Below are positions 1-5,004 of a stretch of 5,986 nt of DNA, one piece after another. The stretch is taken from the NCBI GenBank assembly GCA_030040395.1, contig JASHTU010000031.1, forward strand, positions 1 to 5,986, given 5' to 3'. The DNA comes from Acidobacteriaceae bacterium. GTDB taxonomy: Bacteria; Acidobacteriota; Terriglobia; Terriglobales; Acidobacteriaceae. The notes beneath the pieces are model-generated. The model made no database searches. It saw nothing but the letters and a program-made list of their open reading frames with translations, and was not told the origin of the DNA. Within the stretch, counting starts at the first letter, position 1. Every line of letters starts with the position of its first letter. A program made the position numbers and the translations under genes.

Positions 1-935
1 AACGCGGCGCGCGCCAGTTCCACCCGCGAAAGCCGGATGGTGGTCAGCGGGGGCAAGGTGAATTCGGCAAAGTCGATGTCGTCCAGGCCGATCACGGAAA
101 GATCTTCGGGCACACGCAGGCCGATCTTGTATGCAGCTCGCAGCACGCCAATGGCGGTCATGTCGTTCGAGCACACGATAGCGCTCGGCCGCGCCGCCAG
201 TGACTGCAGCCGGCCGAAGCCTGCCACCCCGCCCTTCAGCGTATGGTCGCACTCGATGATCCACTTTTTCTGCGCGACAAGTCCCTCGGCCTGAATGGCC
301 GCGCGAAAATCGTTTTCCCGCGTAATGGCCGAGTGCAGCGTGTGCGGCCCGGCCAGGAAAGCAATGCGGCGATGCCCCAACTCCACCAGATGACGCACCG
401 CGGCATGGATCCCGCTCGAATAATCGAGCAGAATGGTGCTCGCCTTCGGATCCGTGAGCTTGAACTCGGCCAGCACAATGGGCACGCCGTGATGCACCAG
501 CTCGTCGAGAACCGTCTCTTCGCCGCCAAAGGTCATCACGGCCACCCCGTCCGCCTTGCGCTCCAGCATGCGGCGCACGCACTTGGTCAGCGTGGCCGGG
601 TCGCCATTCGACGAGCTGACCAGTATCTCGTACCCGAACCCGACCGCGATCGCCTCGAAGCTTTGAATCAGCTCCGGGAAAAAAGGATTGGTGATGTTCT
701 CGACGATGATGCCCAGCAGGCGGCTGCGCCCCGAGACCAGCGTGCGCGCATGGGTGTTGGGAAAATAATTTAACTGCTTGATGGCCTGCCACACCCGCTT
801 CGCCAGACCGTCGCTCACCAGCGGCGATCCGTTGATGGTGCGCGAAACCGTGGCGATCGAGACCTTGGCCAGAGCGGCGACAGTTCGGATGTCGGGCGGT
901 TTGCCGGCTTTCCTGCGGTTTGCTTTACGGGGCAC
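1..935 (-). CDS. LacI-family transcriptional regulator, 3' end cut by window edge
   Basis: Sugar- or metabolite-responsive DNA-binding repressor, cytoplasmic, expected to act as a dimer. Reading from a GTG at 935 gives 311 codons open to the window edge. The family is usually 330-345 residues, so roughly 20-30 C-terminal residues are missing. The N-terminal helix-turn-helix is clear at about residues 16-37 (IRTVAALAKVSIATVSRTIN), followed by the hinge PNTHARTLVSG (59-69), whose Leu66 is in the usual minor-groove position. The periplasmic-binding-like effector domain follows, with NPFFPELI (83-90), an ELGHRRIAFLAGP stretch, and near the end VCSNDMTAIGVL and VPEDLSVIGLDDIDFAEF. The GTG start is favoured by AGGA (946-943), 7 nt upstream, and by the short basic N-arm typical of the family. 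A palindrome lies 31-45 nt upstream and may mediate autoregulation. The effector cannot be told from sequence; the neighbouring glycerate kinase unit hints at a sugar-acid link (inference). Confidence 0.95.
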   Translation of the reverse strand, partial: MPRKANRRKAGKPPDIRTVAALAKVSIATVSRTINGSPLVSDGLAKRVWQAIKQLNYFPNTHARTLVSGRSRLLGIIVENITNPFFPELIQSFEAIAVGFGYEILVSSSNGDPATLTKCVRRMLERKADGVAVMTFGGEETVLDELVHHGVPIVLAEFKLTDPKASTILLDYSSGIHAAVRHLVELGHRRIAFLAGPHTLHSAITRENDFRAAIQAEGLVAQKKWIIECDHTLKGGVAGFGRLQSLAARPSAIVCSNDMTAIGVLRAAYKIGLRVPEDLSVIGLDDIDFAEFTLPPLTTIRLSRVELARAA

Positions 936-965
936 GAACCAATCCTGTTGAGCGCGGGGCGTGAT

Positions 966-980
966 TGCAATGTTATTGCA
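966..980. promoter_or_regulatory. Palindromic likely LacI-family operator
   Basis: TGCAAT-GTT-ATTGCA is a perfect inverted repeat with 6-base arms and a 3-base centre, lying 31-45 nt upstream of the regulator's GTG start. LacI-family operators are typically palindromes of this size next to the regulator gene, and many have TGNAA-type half-sites. Position and symmetry are seen directly; binding by the adjacent repressor, and hence autoregulation, is inferred. If the TAATAT at 998-993 (minus) is the -10 box, the palindrome would lie in the early transcribed region, a suitable place for repression. Confidence 0.55.
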
Positions 981-1107
981 TTCGCCCGGGCCATATTAGC
1001 GCATCCGTCTGTGGATCGCGAACGGGAAAGATCATCCCCGGCTGCGCCGGCCTGAAAATCGTCGTCAACTCCCCCGCGACAGGCTTGCCTCTTTAGCCCC
1101 CAAGCCC

Positions 1108-1128
1108 AAGGCTGAGAGCTGAAGGCTG
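1108..1128. repeat. Three tandem heptamers
   Basis: AAGGCTG, AGAGCTG, AAGGCTG follow each other without gaps. The outer units are identical and the middle one differs at two positions. The repeat lies just beyond the 3' end of the glycerate kinase gene, in non-coding DNA. The biological role is unknown; short tandem arrays of this sort may arise by slippage and can vary between strains. Confidence 0.5.
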
Positions 1129-1141
1129 CAAAACCCGCCCT

Positions 1142-2590
1142 TCACCCCTCGTCCGCAATCAGAAGCCGCAGGTCGCGTAGATTGTGCCCCGTGGGGCCGG
1201 TTACGATGGCGTCGCCGAGCGCCGTGAACAGCGGACACGCGTTAAACTCCTTGAGCGACCTCTCCGGATCGAAGCCAAACACGCGGGCCCGCGCCGCGGT
1301 CGTCGGATCCACAATCGCGCCCGCTGACTGGGTGTTCCCGTCAATGCCGTCCGAGCCCGCGCTGAGCACCGTCAATCGCTCGCCGGGATGCTTCTCCAGC
1401 TCCAGCGCGCAGGCCAGGGCGAATTGCTGATTGCGCCCGCCGGCGCCCGGCGAATCGTTGAGCGTTACCGTTACCTCGCCCACGCTGATGAGGCAGAGCC
1501 GCGGGTGCGCGGCGCGCAGGGCGTGAAAGCGCTCCAGCAGATAACGCGCCGCGGCCGCATAGTCCCAGTCGTCGCAACTGTTGTCCACCACTGTGTAGTA
1601 GCCGGCGTTCTTGGCCAGGGTGCGTGCGTTTTCCACCAGGTCGTGGCTGGAAAGCAGAATCTCGAACACTGAATCGCGGAAGCCTTCGTCTTCGCCGGTC
1701 ATGTTAGCCGCCGCGGTCATGCGGCGCGGCGCCGCTTCGACCCGTGGCTTGGGCATGAACGGCGCCCGCCACACCTTGTTGCCCGGCGATTCGGGCAGGT
1801 CGGCGCGCTCGAAAAACGCGCGCACCGACTTCGGCAATTTGGGCCCCATCCCGTACCGCGCCAGCAGCTCCCGCGCCTCGGCCACGGTCGAGTGATCTGG
1901 CGACGTCGGTCCCGACGAAAGCGCGTCCAGGGTGCGCAGCGGAACATCGGGCAGCAGCATGCTCACCTTGGTCGCCTCCGGCGCGGCCATGGCCAGCCGT
2001 CCCCCTTTCACCGCGGAAAAATGCTTGCGCAGCGTATTGATTTCATTAATGGGCGCGCCGGAGGCGAGCAGAACGCTATGAAACGCAATGGTGTCTTCCA
2101 GAGTGATTTGCGGATCGAGCGGCAGATCGAACATCGCCGACCCTCCGCCTGAAATCAGAAAAAAGATAAGCGTGTCTTTCCTGGCCTTCTTCACCATGGC
2201 CAGCGCGGCCCGCGCGGCGCCGAAAGAGTCTTCGTTGGGCAGCGGATGGCCGCCCTCAAAGTAGCGGATGCGCCAGTTGCGCTCCTTCGGCGCCTGGCTT
2301 GAGCAGCAGATGCCGCGCACTCCCTTGCGCCGCTTCATGCGCTCCAGCAGTATCCCCAGCATGGGCGCCGCCGCTTTGCCCAGCGCGATGATAAAGATCC
2401 GCTTGTAACCAGCGAGATCGATCGTCTCCGGACCGCTGCCATCAGGCAAAAGCCGTTTCAGCACGTTGCCCTCGAACCGCATGCGGCGGTCGAAAGCCGT
2501 GGCGATATTGCAGGCTTTGAGAGCTTCTTCAAAGATCGTGCCCGCCGTGGCGTGCAACGCCTCCAAGGCCGTCTCGCTCGCCGGAATCAT
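1142..2590 (-). CDS. Glycerate 2-kinase, MOFRL/DUF4147 type
   Basis: Cytoplasmic kinase expected to phosphorylate D-glycerate with ATP, giving 2-phosphoglycerate and feeding glyoxylate, serine or sugar-acid breakdown into lower glycolysis. The product is 482 residues, slightly longer than the usual 420-450. The N-terminal DUF4147 domain covers about residues 12-255 and contains ALGKAA (Lys72, the position of the proposed catalytic lysine), GGHPLPNEDS, LISGGGSAMFDLP (146-157), NTLRKHFSAVKGGRLA and DALSSGPTSPD. The C-terminal MOFRL domain covers about 366-478 with SVGEVTVTL, GGRNQQFAL (Arg386, matching the other proposed catalytic residue), AGSDGIDGNTQSAGA and TGPTGHNLRDLR. The start at 2590 is set by AAGGAG (2604-2599) 8 nt upstream. 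The ATG overlaps the stop of the upstream hydrolase as ATGA, so the two are probably translationally coupled. The open frame extends upstream across the hydrolase, but that part is a shadow. Whether it makes 2- or 3-phosphoglycerate, or uses a related hydroxy-acid, is not decided by sequence. Confidence 0.93.
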   Translation of the reverse strand: MIPASETALEALHATAGTIFEEALKACNIATAFDRRMRFEGNVLKRLLPDGSGPETIDLAGYKRIFIIALGKAAAPMLGILLERMKRRKGVRGICCSSQAPKERNWRIRYFEGGHPLPNEDSFGAARAALAMVKKARKDTLIFFLISGGGSAMFDLPLDPQITLEDTIAFHSVLLASGAPINEINTLRKHFSAVKGGRLAMAAPEATKVSMLLPDVPLRTLDALSSGPTSPDHSTVAEARELLARYGMGPKLPKSVRAFFERADLPESPGNKVWRAPFMPKPRVEAAPRRMTAAANMTGEDEGFRDSVFEILLSSHDLVENARTLAKNAGYYTVVDNSCDDWDYAAAARYLLERFHALRAAHPRLCLISVGEVTVTLNDSPGAGGRNQQFALACALELEKHPGERLTVLSAGSDGIDGNTQSAGAIVDPTTAARARVFGFDPERSLKEFNACPLFTALGDAIVTGPTGHNLRDLRLLIADEG

Positions 2591-3294
2591 GGCAATTGCT
2601 CCTTCAACCAGCCTGCCAACGCCTTCTGCATCGGCTCCAGATGGCCGGTAAAGAAATGATCGGCGCCGGGGATGAGCACCAGTCGTTTCGGGTCGGCCGC
2701 CGCAGCAGTCACCTCCGCCAGTTGAGCCTGCGGCCCGAACGCGTCCCGCTCTCCGCTCACGAAGAGCTTGGGAATGGTCGCCGTGCGCAGAAAGGAATAG
2801 CGGTAATCCCGCCCGTCGGCGTGCGTCGGCAGTCCCAGCGCAATCAGGGCGCGCACATCGTGGCTCGCTTTCTCCGGGCCGCAACAAGCCCACAACGCCA
2901 TCGCCGAGCCGAAGCTGAAGCCGGCCGCCACCATGGGCCGCTTGAATTCCCTTTCCAGCCAATCTAAAGCCGCCAGCACATCGCCCACTTCCGCCTTGCC
3001 GTCGCGCTTGCCCTCGCTCCGCCCCGTCCCGCGAAAATTGAAGCGCAGCACCGGCCAGCCGAAGCCCCACTCCGGAGCATTGAAGACCCTCATGGCGTGG
3101 TACACCACCTTGTTGTGCATCGTCCCGCCATATTCAGGATTGGGATGGCAGACCAGGGCTGCAAAAGCCGCATCGGGCGCGCCGCCATTCAACAAAGCCT
3201 CCAACCGGCCTGCGGGTCCGGTCAACTCCACGCTGCGCGATCTCAAGGAACCTTGGCGCGTGCTGGTTCTGGAGGCTGCGATCGTGTCGTTCAT
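2587..3294 (-). CDS. Alpha/beta hydrolase (COG2945-like)
   Basis: Predicted serine hydrolase of 235 residues with an alpha/beta fold, cytoplasmic (no signal peptide or membrane segment). Visible motifs in order: CHPNPEYGGTMHNKVV (49-64), the His-Pro and Gly-Gly stretch typical of this group near the oxyanion hole; LRFNFRGTGRSEG (83-95); nucleophile elbow GFSFGS with Ser127; SGERDAFGP with probable acid Asp184; and GADHFFTGHL with catalytic His213. The triad is therefore complete. The ATG at 3294 is chosen because GAGGGG (3304-3299) precedes it. Another in-frame ATG four codons earlier (3306) lacks a ribosome site, and the long upstream extension of the frame runs antisense to the toxin-antitoxin genes. 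Its stop overlaps the glycerate kinase start by 4 bases. The substrate is unknown; the pairing suggests an ester or lactone related to glycerate or a sugar acid, but this is only inference. A TAGAAT box at 3310-3305 may be a -10 element. Confidence 0.9.
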   Translation of the reverse strand: MNDTIAASRTSTRQGSLRSRSVELTGPAGRLEALLNGGAPDAAFAALVCHPNPEYGGTMHNKVVYHAMRVFNAPEWGFGWPVLRFNFRGTGRSEGKRDGKAEVGDVLAALDWLEREFKRPMVAAGFSFGSAMALWACCGPEKASHDVRALIALGLPTHADGRDYRYSFLRTATIPKLFVSGERDAFGPQAQLAEVTAAAADPKRLVLIPGADHFFTGHLEPMQKALAGWLKEQLP

Positions 3295-3313
3295 TCCACC
3301 CCTCATTCTACGC

Positions 3314-3325
3314 GCAATCGGTTGC
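3314..3325. promoter_or_regulatory. Imperfect palindrome, possible second LacI-family site
   Basis: GCAATCGGTTGC has GCAA/TTGC arms around a central TCGG whose middle CG is symmetric; one pair in the 12-mer mismatches. Its left half GCAAT equals the half-site of the perfect palindrome at 966-980, and the central CG is common in LacI-family operators. It lies 20-31 nt upstream of the hydrolase start and next to the TAGAAT box. The inter-arm spacing differs by one base from the site at 966-980, so common recognition is uncertain. Confidence 0.3.
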
Positions 3326-3384
3326 CTTGGGCGGCAGCGGGTCGGAGGTCGGTGTTTCCGCGCCGGGCGACAGAACATGCGGGC

Positions 3385-3413
3385 TTGATTGGCGCGGCGT
3401 TTTTCCGTAGTGT
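3385..3413 (+). promoter_or_regulatory. Possible antitoxin promoter
   Basis: TTGATT (3385-3390) is separated by 17 bases from TAGTGT (3408-3413). The -35 matches the consensus reasonably, the -10 only at three of six positions. Transcription would begin at or very near the GTG at 3421, giving a leaderless or nearly leaderless mRNA, which would agree with the absence of a ribosome site before the antitoxin. Confidence 0.3.
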
Positions 3414-3420
3414 AGACATC

Positions 3421-3645
3421 GTGGAAGTCCCATTCACGCCCGAACAGGAAGCGCGGATTGCGCAGGTTGCCTCCAAGGCCGGCACTGACCCGGAACTCTT
3501 GGTGAGGAGCGCCGTCATGCGTTTTCTTGATCAAGACACCCGCTTCATCGATGCCGTGACGCGTGGCGAAGCCGGCCTGGAACGCGGGGAGTTTCTGACC
3601 CATGAACAGGTCGGCGACCGGCTTCGTCATTTCCTCCATCCCTGA
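3421..3645 (+). CDS. Antitoxin of a ParE/RelE-type toxin-antitoxin pair
   Basis: Small 74-residue acidic protein expected to bind and neutralise a ParE/RelE-type toxin and to repress its own operon. The layout resembles a ribbon-helix-helix protein: short N-terminal strand EVPFT (2-6), helix from about 7 to 20 (PEQEARIAQVASKA), helix from 24 to 36 (PELLVRSAVMRFL), then a C-terminal segment with RFIDAVTRGEAGLERGEFLTHEQVGDRLRHFL (41-72), the usual place for toxin binding. I recall this type as frequent in acidobacterial genomes. The open frame extends upstream antisense to the hydrolase, but homology-like sequence begins only at the GTG at 3421, and no ATG lies close by. No Shine-Dalgarno is evident. 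Its TGA shares its A with the ATG of the toxin remnant, the typical tight operon arrangement. The frame is undamaged, in contrast to the toxin. Confidence 0.82.
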   Translation: MEVPFTPEQEARIAQVASKAGTDPELLVRSAVMRFLDQDTRFIDAVTRGEAGLERGEFLTHEQVGDRLRHFLHP

Positions 3646-3922
3646 TGGAATTTCGTTAGTCCACACCAGCAGCGGAAGAGTAGAGCATATTTGCGCGTGC
3701 ATCGAGCGCGGCAATCCGGAGCCTGCTCGACGTGTAGCGCAGACCATCTGCGGCGGATGCGCCAGACTTAAGGACTTTCCCAACACCGGCTGGCTGAGCC
3801 ACCGCATGAGCGGACGGCGAGAACTGATGTTTCCGCCTCTGCCCTATATCGTGGTGTATCAGGTAAAGCAGGAAGCAGTTGAAATCTCACGCATCTTTCA
3901 CGGTGCGCAGGATTGGCCTTGA
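3645..3922 (+). pseudogene. Broken ParE/RelE-type toxin gene
   Basis: In the intact form this would be a toxin of about 92 residues of the ParE/RelE superfamily, acting on gyrase or on translation. The original ATG (3645-3647) overlaps the antitoxin stop. Reading gives M-E-F-R, then TAG at 3657-3659, where relatives usually have Trp (TGG to TAG), then STPAAE, and then the frame is lost near 3678-3680. Restoring one base there gives E-D-V-E-H-I and an uninterrupted frame to the TGA at 3920-3922. The C-terminal part is clearly of the family: RRVAQTI, CARLKDFPN, SGRRELMFPPLPYIVVYQVKQEAVEISRIFHGAQDWP (in pieces at restored residues 29-92). Two independent lesions close to the N-terminus make translation of a working toxin unlikely. 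A 106-codon open frame beginning at 3602 covers the C-terminal half but replaces the N-terminus with the antitoxin's shadow frame. Sequencing error could explain one lesion, less readily both. Confidence 0.82.
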
Positions 3923-3952
3923 TTAGCCGATGGTCGGCCCTTCGCATCCCGC

Positions 3953-3970
3953 AAAGGGTAAGCTTCGGGA
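3953..3970. repeat. Direct repeat, left copy
   Basis: AAAGGGTAAGCTTCGGGA matches AAAGGGTAAGTTTCGGGA at 4899-4916 in 17 of 18 positions. The two copies bracket the nuclease gene, 946 bp apart start to start. A weaker relative, AAAGTTAAGTTTGGAGA, lies at 3979-3995. Sequence around 3979-4010 and 4898-4935 also aligns loosely, so the repeat unit may be longer than 18 bp and partly diverged. Confidence 0.65.
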
Positions 3971-3978
3971 TTCCCGAA
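3964..3978. repeat. Perfect inverted repeat
   Basis: TTCGGGA-T-TCCCGAA has 7-base complementary arms around one base; as RNA it could form a 6-bp stem with a 3-base loop. The left arm is the 3' end of the left direct repeat. A run of five A residues (3977-3981) overlaps its end, so on the plus strand there is no U-tract and a classical terminator is unlikely. It could be a protein-binding palindrome or a recombination feature. Confidence 0.5.
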
Positions 3979-4070
3979 AAAGTTAAGTTTGGAGAACGCG
4001 CTGACCCGCCCTTCCGAAATGTGCAGGGGTTGCTGCGCCGTGATACTCTGAGGCTTCGCAGAGGCTAAGG

Positions 4071-4862
4071 ATGAGGAAGTTCACCAAGGCTGCTATTTCT
4101 GAGCAGGAACTGGAAGACTTAGTTCGGCAAGGTCCAGAGCTAATAGAAGACGGTTTTGTTTACGTGGACCGCCAGAAGCGGACTGCTGGAGGGCGGCTAG
4201 ATGTCCTTTTGATGGACAGCGGCAAATCTCTGGTTGTCGCTGAACTGAAGGTCATACAGGACGACGGCATGCTCATGCAAGGTCTCGATTACTACGATTA
4301 CGTTTCGACGAATCTTGAGGCCTTTGCTCGACTGTACAAGACCCATTCAATTGATCCCACCCAACAGCCCCGGCTGGTGCTCATTGCCCCGACATTTTCG
4401 CAAAACCTTGTCAACCGCTGTAAGTGGCTCAACCCCCAAGTCTCGCTTTTCACATTCAACTGCCTCAAGTTTGAAGGAGAGGCCGATGTCGTTCCGGTCT
4501 TCACAGAACAAGGGATTCCGACACCCCCAGAGCCCCCCGACGTGCCCACCCTCGCTGGCAACCTAAACTACATTACGGACGTGGCCGTCCGAACCAAGGT
4601 TAGCGAACTGCTTGACGAGATCAAGAACTGGAAAACCGGTAACATCTCGATTGACCCAATCAAGTACGCAATCTCGATGAAAGTCAACGGGCATGTGTTC
4701 GCGCAGCTTTACCCTCGAAGAAAGCACTACGTCATCGGTACATACAACGCCAGCGGTGAGTGGGAAGATTATCCTGTCAAATCAGATGACGACTTGGCAA
4801 CTCTGAAGCCTATCGCCAATGCCTCCATGGAACGAAGGCAGTGGGGTAGACCCATCGGCTGA
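4071..4862 (+). CDS. PD-(D/E)XK nuclease-fold protein (DUF91/NucS-like) with C-terminal DUF5655-like domain
   Basis: Predicted DNA-acting protein of 263 residues, cytoplasmic. The N-terminal domain shows a PD-(D/E)XK-type core: helix with Glu12/Glu15, GGRLDVLLMD with Asp44, LVVAELK with Glu58 and Lys60, then a helix with Gln70 and Tyr74 (MLMQGLDYYDYV). This order, GR-(L/I)-D then VxELK then Q..xY, is that of the DUF91/NucS endonuclease group. LVLIAPTFS (102-110) continues the core sheet. A proline-rich linker (about 146-160) leads to a C-terminal part (165-255) with KYAISMKVNGHVFAQLYPRR and a final helix, which resembles the DUF5655 domain; that match is from memory and less certain. The start has GAGG (4061-4064) 6 nt upstream. 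Base composition is clearly lower in GC than the neighbours, and the gene is flanked by a direct repeat, both pointing to acquisition. The real activity (repair, restriction or defence) cannot be decided. Confidence 0.7.
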   Translation: MRKFTKAAISEQELEDLVRQGPELIEDGFVYVDRQKRTAGGRLDVLLMDSGKSLVVAELKVIQDDGMLMQGLDYYDYVSTNLEAFARLYKTHSIDPTQQPRLVLIAPTFSQNLVNRCKWLNPQVSLFTFNCLKFEGEADVVPVFTEQGIPTPPEPPDVPTLAGNLNYITDVAVRTKVSELLDEIKNWKTGNISIDPIKYAISMKVNGHVFAQLYPRRKHYVIGTYNASGEWEDYPVKSDDDLATLKPIANASMERRQWGRPIG

Positions 4863-4871
4863 GATAGCCGA
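4855..4871. repeat. Small stem-loop over the nuclease stop codon
   Basis: TCGGCT-GAGAT-AGCCGA can form a 6-bp stem with a 5-base loop; the TGA stop at 4860-4862 lies at its first-arm/loop border. No T-run follows, so at most it is a weak terminator or an mRNA-stabilising structure. Confidence 0.35.
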
Positions 4872-5004
4872 GTAAGACACAGTTCGCCGCGGTTCTTAAA
4901 AGGGTAAGTTTCGGGACGAAATGCCCAACCGCCAAAGCGCAGGCTTGCCCATCCCGGAAGCCGTCCCAAAATGAAGCCGTGAAAAGCGGTATTCTGGGGG
5001 CGCC
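4863..5004. other. Intergenic region with right repeat copy
   Basis: 142 non-coding bases between the nuclease and peptidase genes. They contain half of the stem-loop at the nuclease stop, the right copy of the direct repeat, and a weak TATTCT box shortly before the peptidase ATG without a recognisable -35 at the right distance. The minus strand is open here, but only as part of an antisense shadow of the peptidase. Confidence 0.45.
4899..4916. repeat. Direct repeat, right copy
   Basis: AAAGGGTAAGTTTCGGGA, differing from the left copy at 3953-3970 in one base (T for C at position 11). It lies 37-54 bp after the nuclease stop. Same orientation as the left copy, so recombination between the two would delete the nuclease gene and leave a single copy. 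Confidence 0.65.

Larger units (their letters stand above)
936..1141. other. Intergenic region between glycerate kinase and lacI-type gene
   Basis: These 206 bases are non-coding between two minus-strand genes. They hold the perfect palindrome at 966-980, a TAATAT box on the minus strand (998-993) that could be a -10 element for the regulator but has no matching -35, a GC-rich 5-bp stem with a 3-base loop (1038-1050), and a three-unit heptamer repeat (1108-1128). No U-tract follows the stem on either strand, so I do not call a terminator. The separation of about 200 bp suggests the regulator has its own promoter and is not simply the third gene of the unit upstream. Confidence 0.6.
3295..3420. 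other. Divergent intergenic region
   Basis: These 126 non-coding bases separate the minus-strand hydrolase unit from the plus-strand antitoxin gene and must carry promoters for both directions. Towards the hydrolase there is TAGAAT (3310-3305, minus strand) next to an imperfect palindrome, GCAAT-CG-GTTGC (3314-3325). Towards the antitoxin there is TTGATT, 17 bases, TAGTGT (3385-3413). Confidence 0.5.
3923..4070. other. Intergenic region with left repeat copy and nuclease promoter candidates
   Basis: 148 non-coding bases. They hold a short stem (GCCGA-TGG-TCGGC, 3926-3938) just after the toxin remnant, the left copy of the 18-bp direct repeat (3953-3970), an inverted repeat (3964-3978), a degenerate further repeat copy (3979-3995), and TGATACTCT (4041-4049), which looks like a weak extended -10 box for the nuclease gene. 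Confidence 0.5.

Noticed and set aside
243..773. Plus-strand 176-codon frame
   Set aside because: Antisense to the LacI-family gene, which has continuous family motifs on the other strand.
1038..1050. GC stem CCGGC-TGC-GCCGG as a terminator of the kinase unit
   Set aside because: Only five base pairs, about 90 bases beyond the stop, and no T-run on either side.
2591..3070. Minus-strand extension of the glycerate kinase frame to an ATG at 3070
   Set aside because: It lies wholly within the hydrolase gene in another frame; the kinase's domain, ribosome site and ATGA overlap fix the start at 2590.
3305..3310. TAGAAT on the minus strand as a firm hydrolase promoter
   Set aside because: No -35-like hexamer at 16-18 bases, and the implied start would remove the ribosome site from the mRNA, so it is mentioned only as a possibility.
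3097..3420. Plus-strand extension of the antitoxin frame
   Set aside because: Antisense to the hydrolase and its promoter region; antitoxin-like sequence begins at the GTG at 3421.
3295..3807. Minus-strand extension of the hydrolase frame to an ATG at 3807 (171 extra residues)
   Set aside because: It runs antisense across the antitoxin and toxin remnant, has no recognisable domain, and the ribosome site and hydrolase homology begin at 3294.
3602..3922. 106-codon frame as an intact toxin gene with a different start
   Set aside because: Its first 28 codons lie in the antitoxin's shadow frame and carry no toxin-like sequence; the family's N-terminus is found in the other frame from 3645, interrupted by TAG and a shift.
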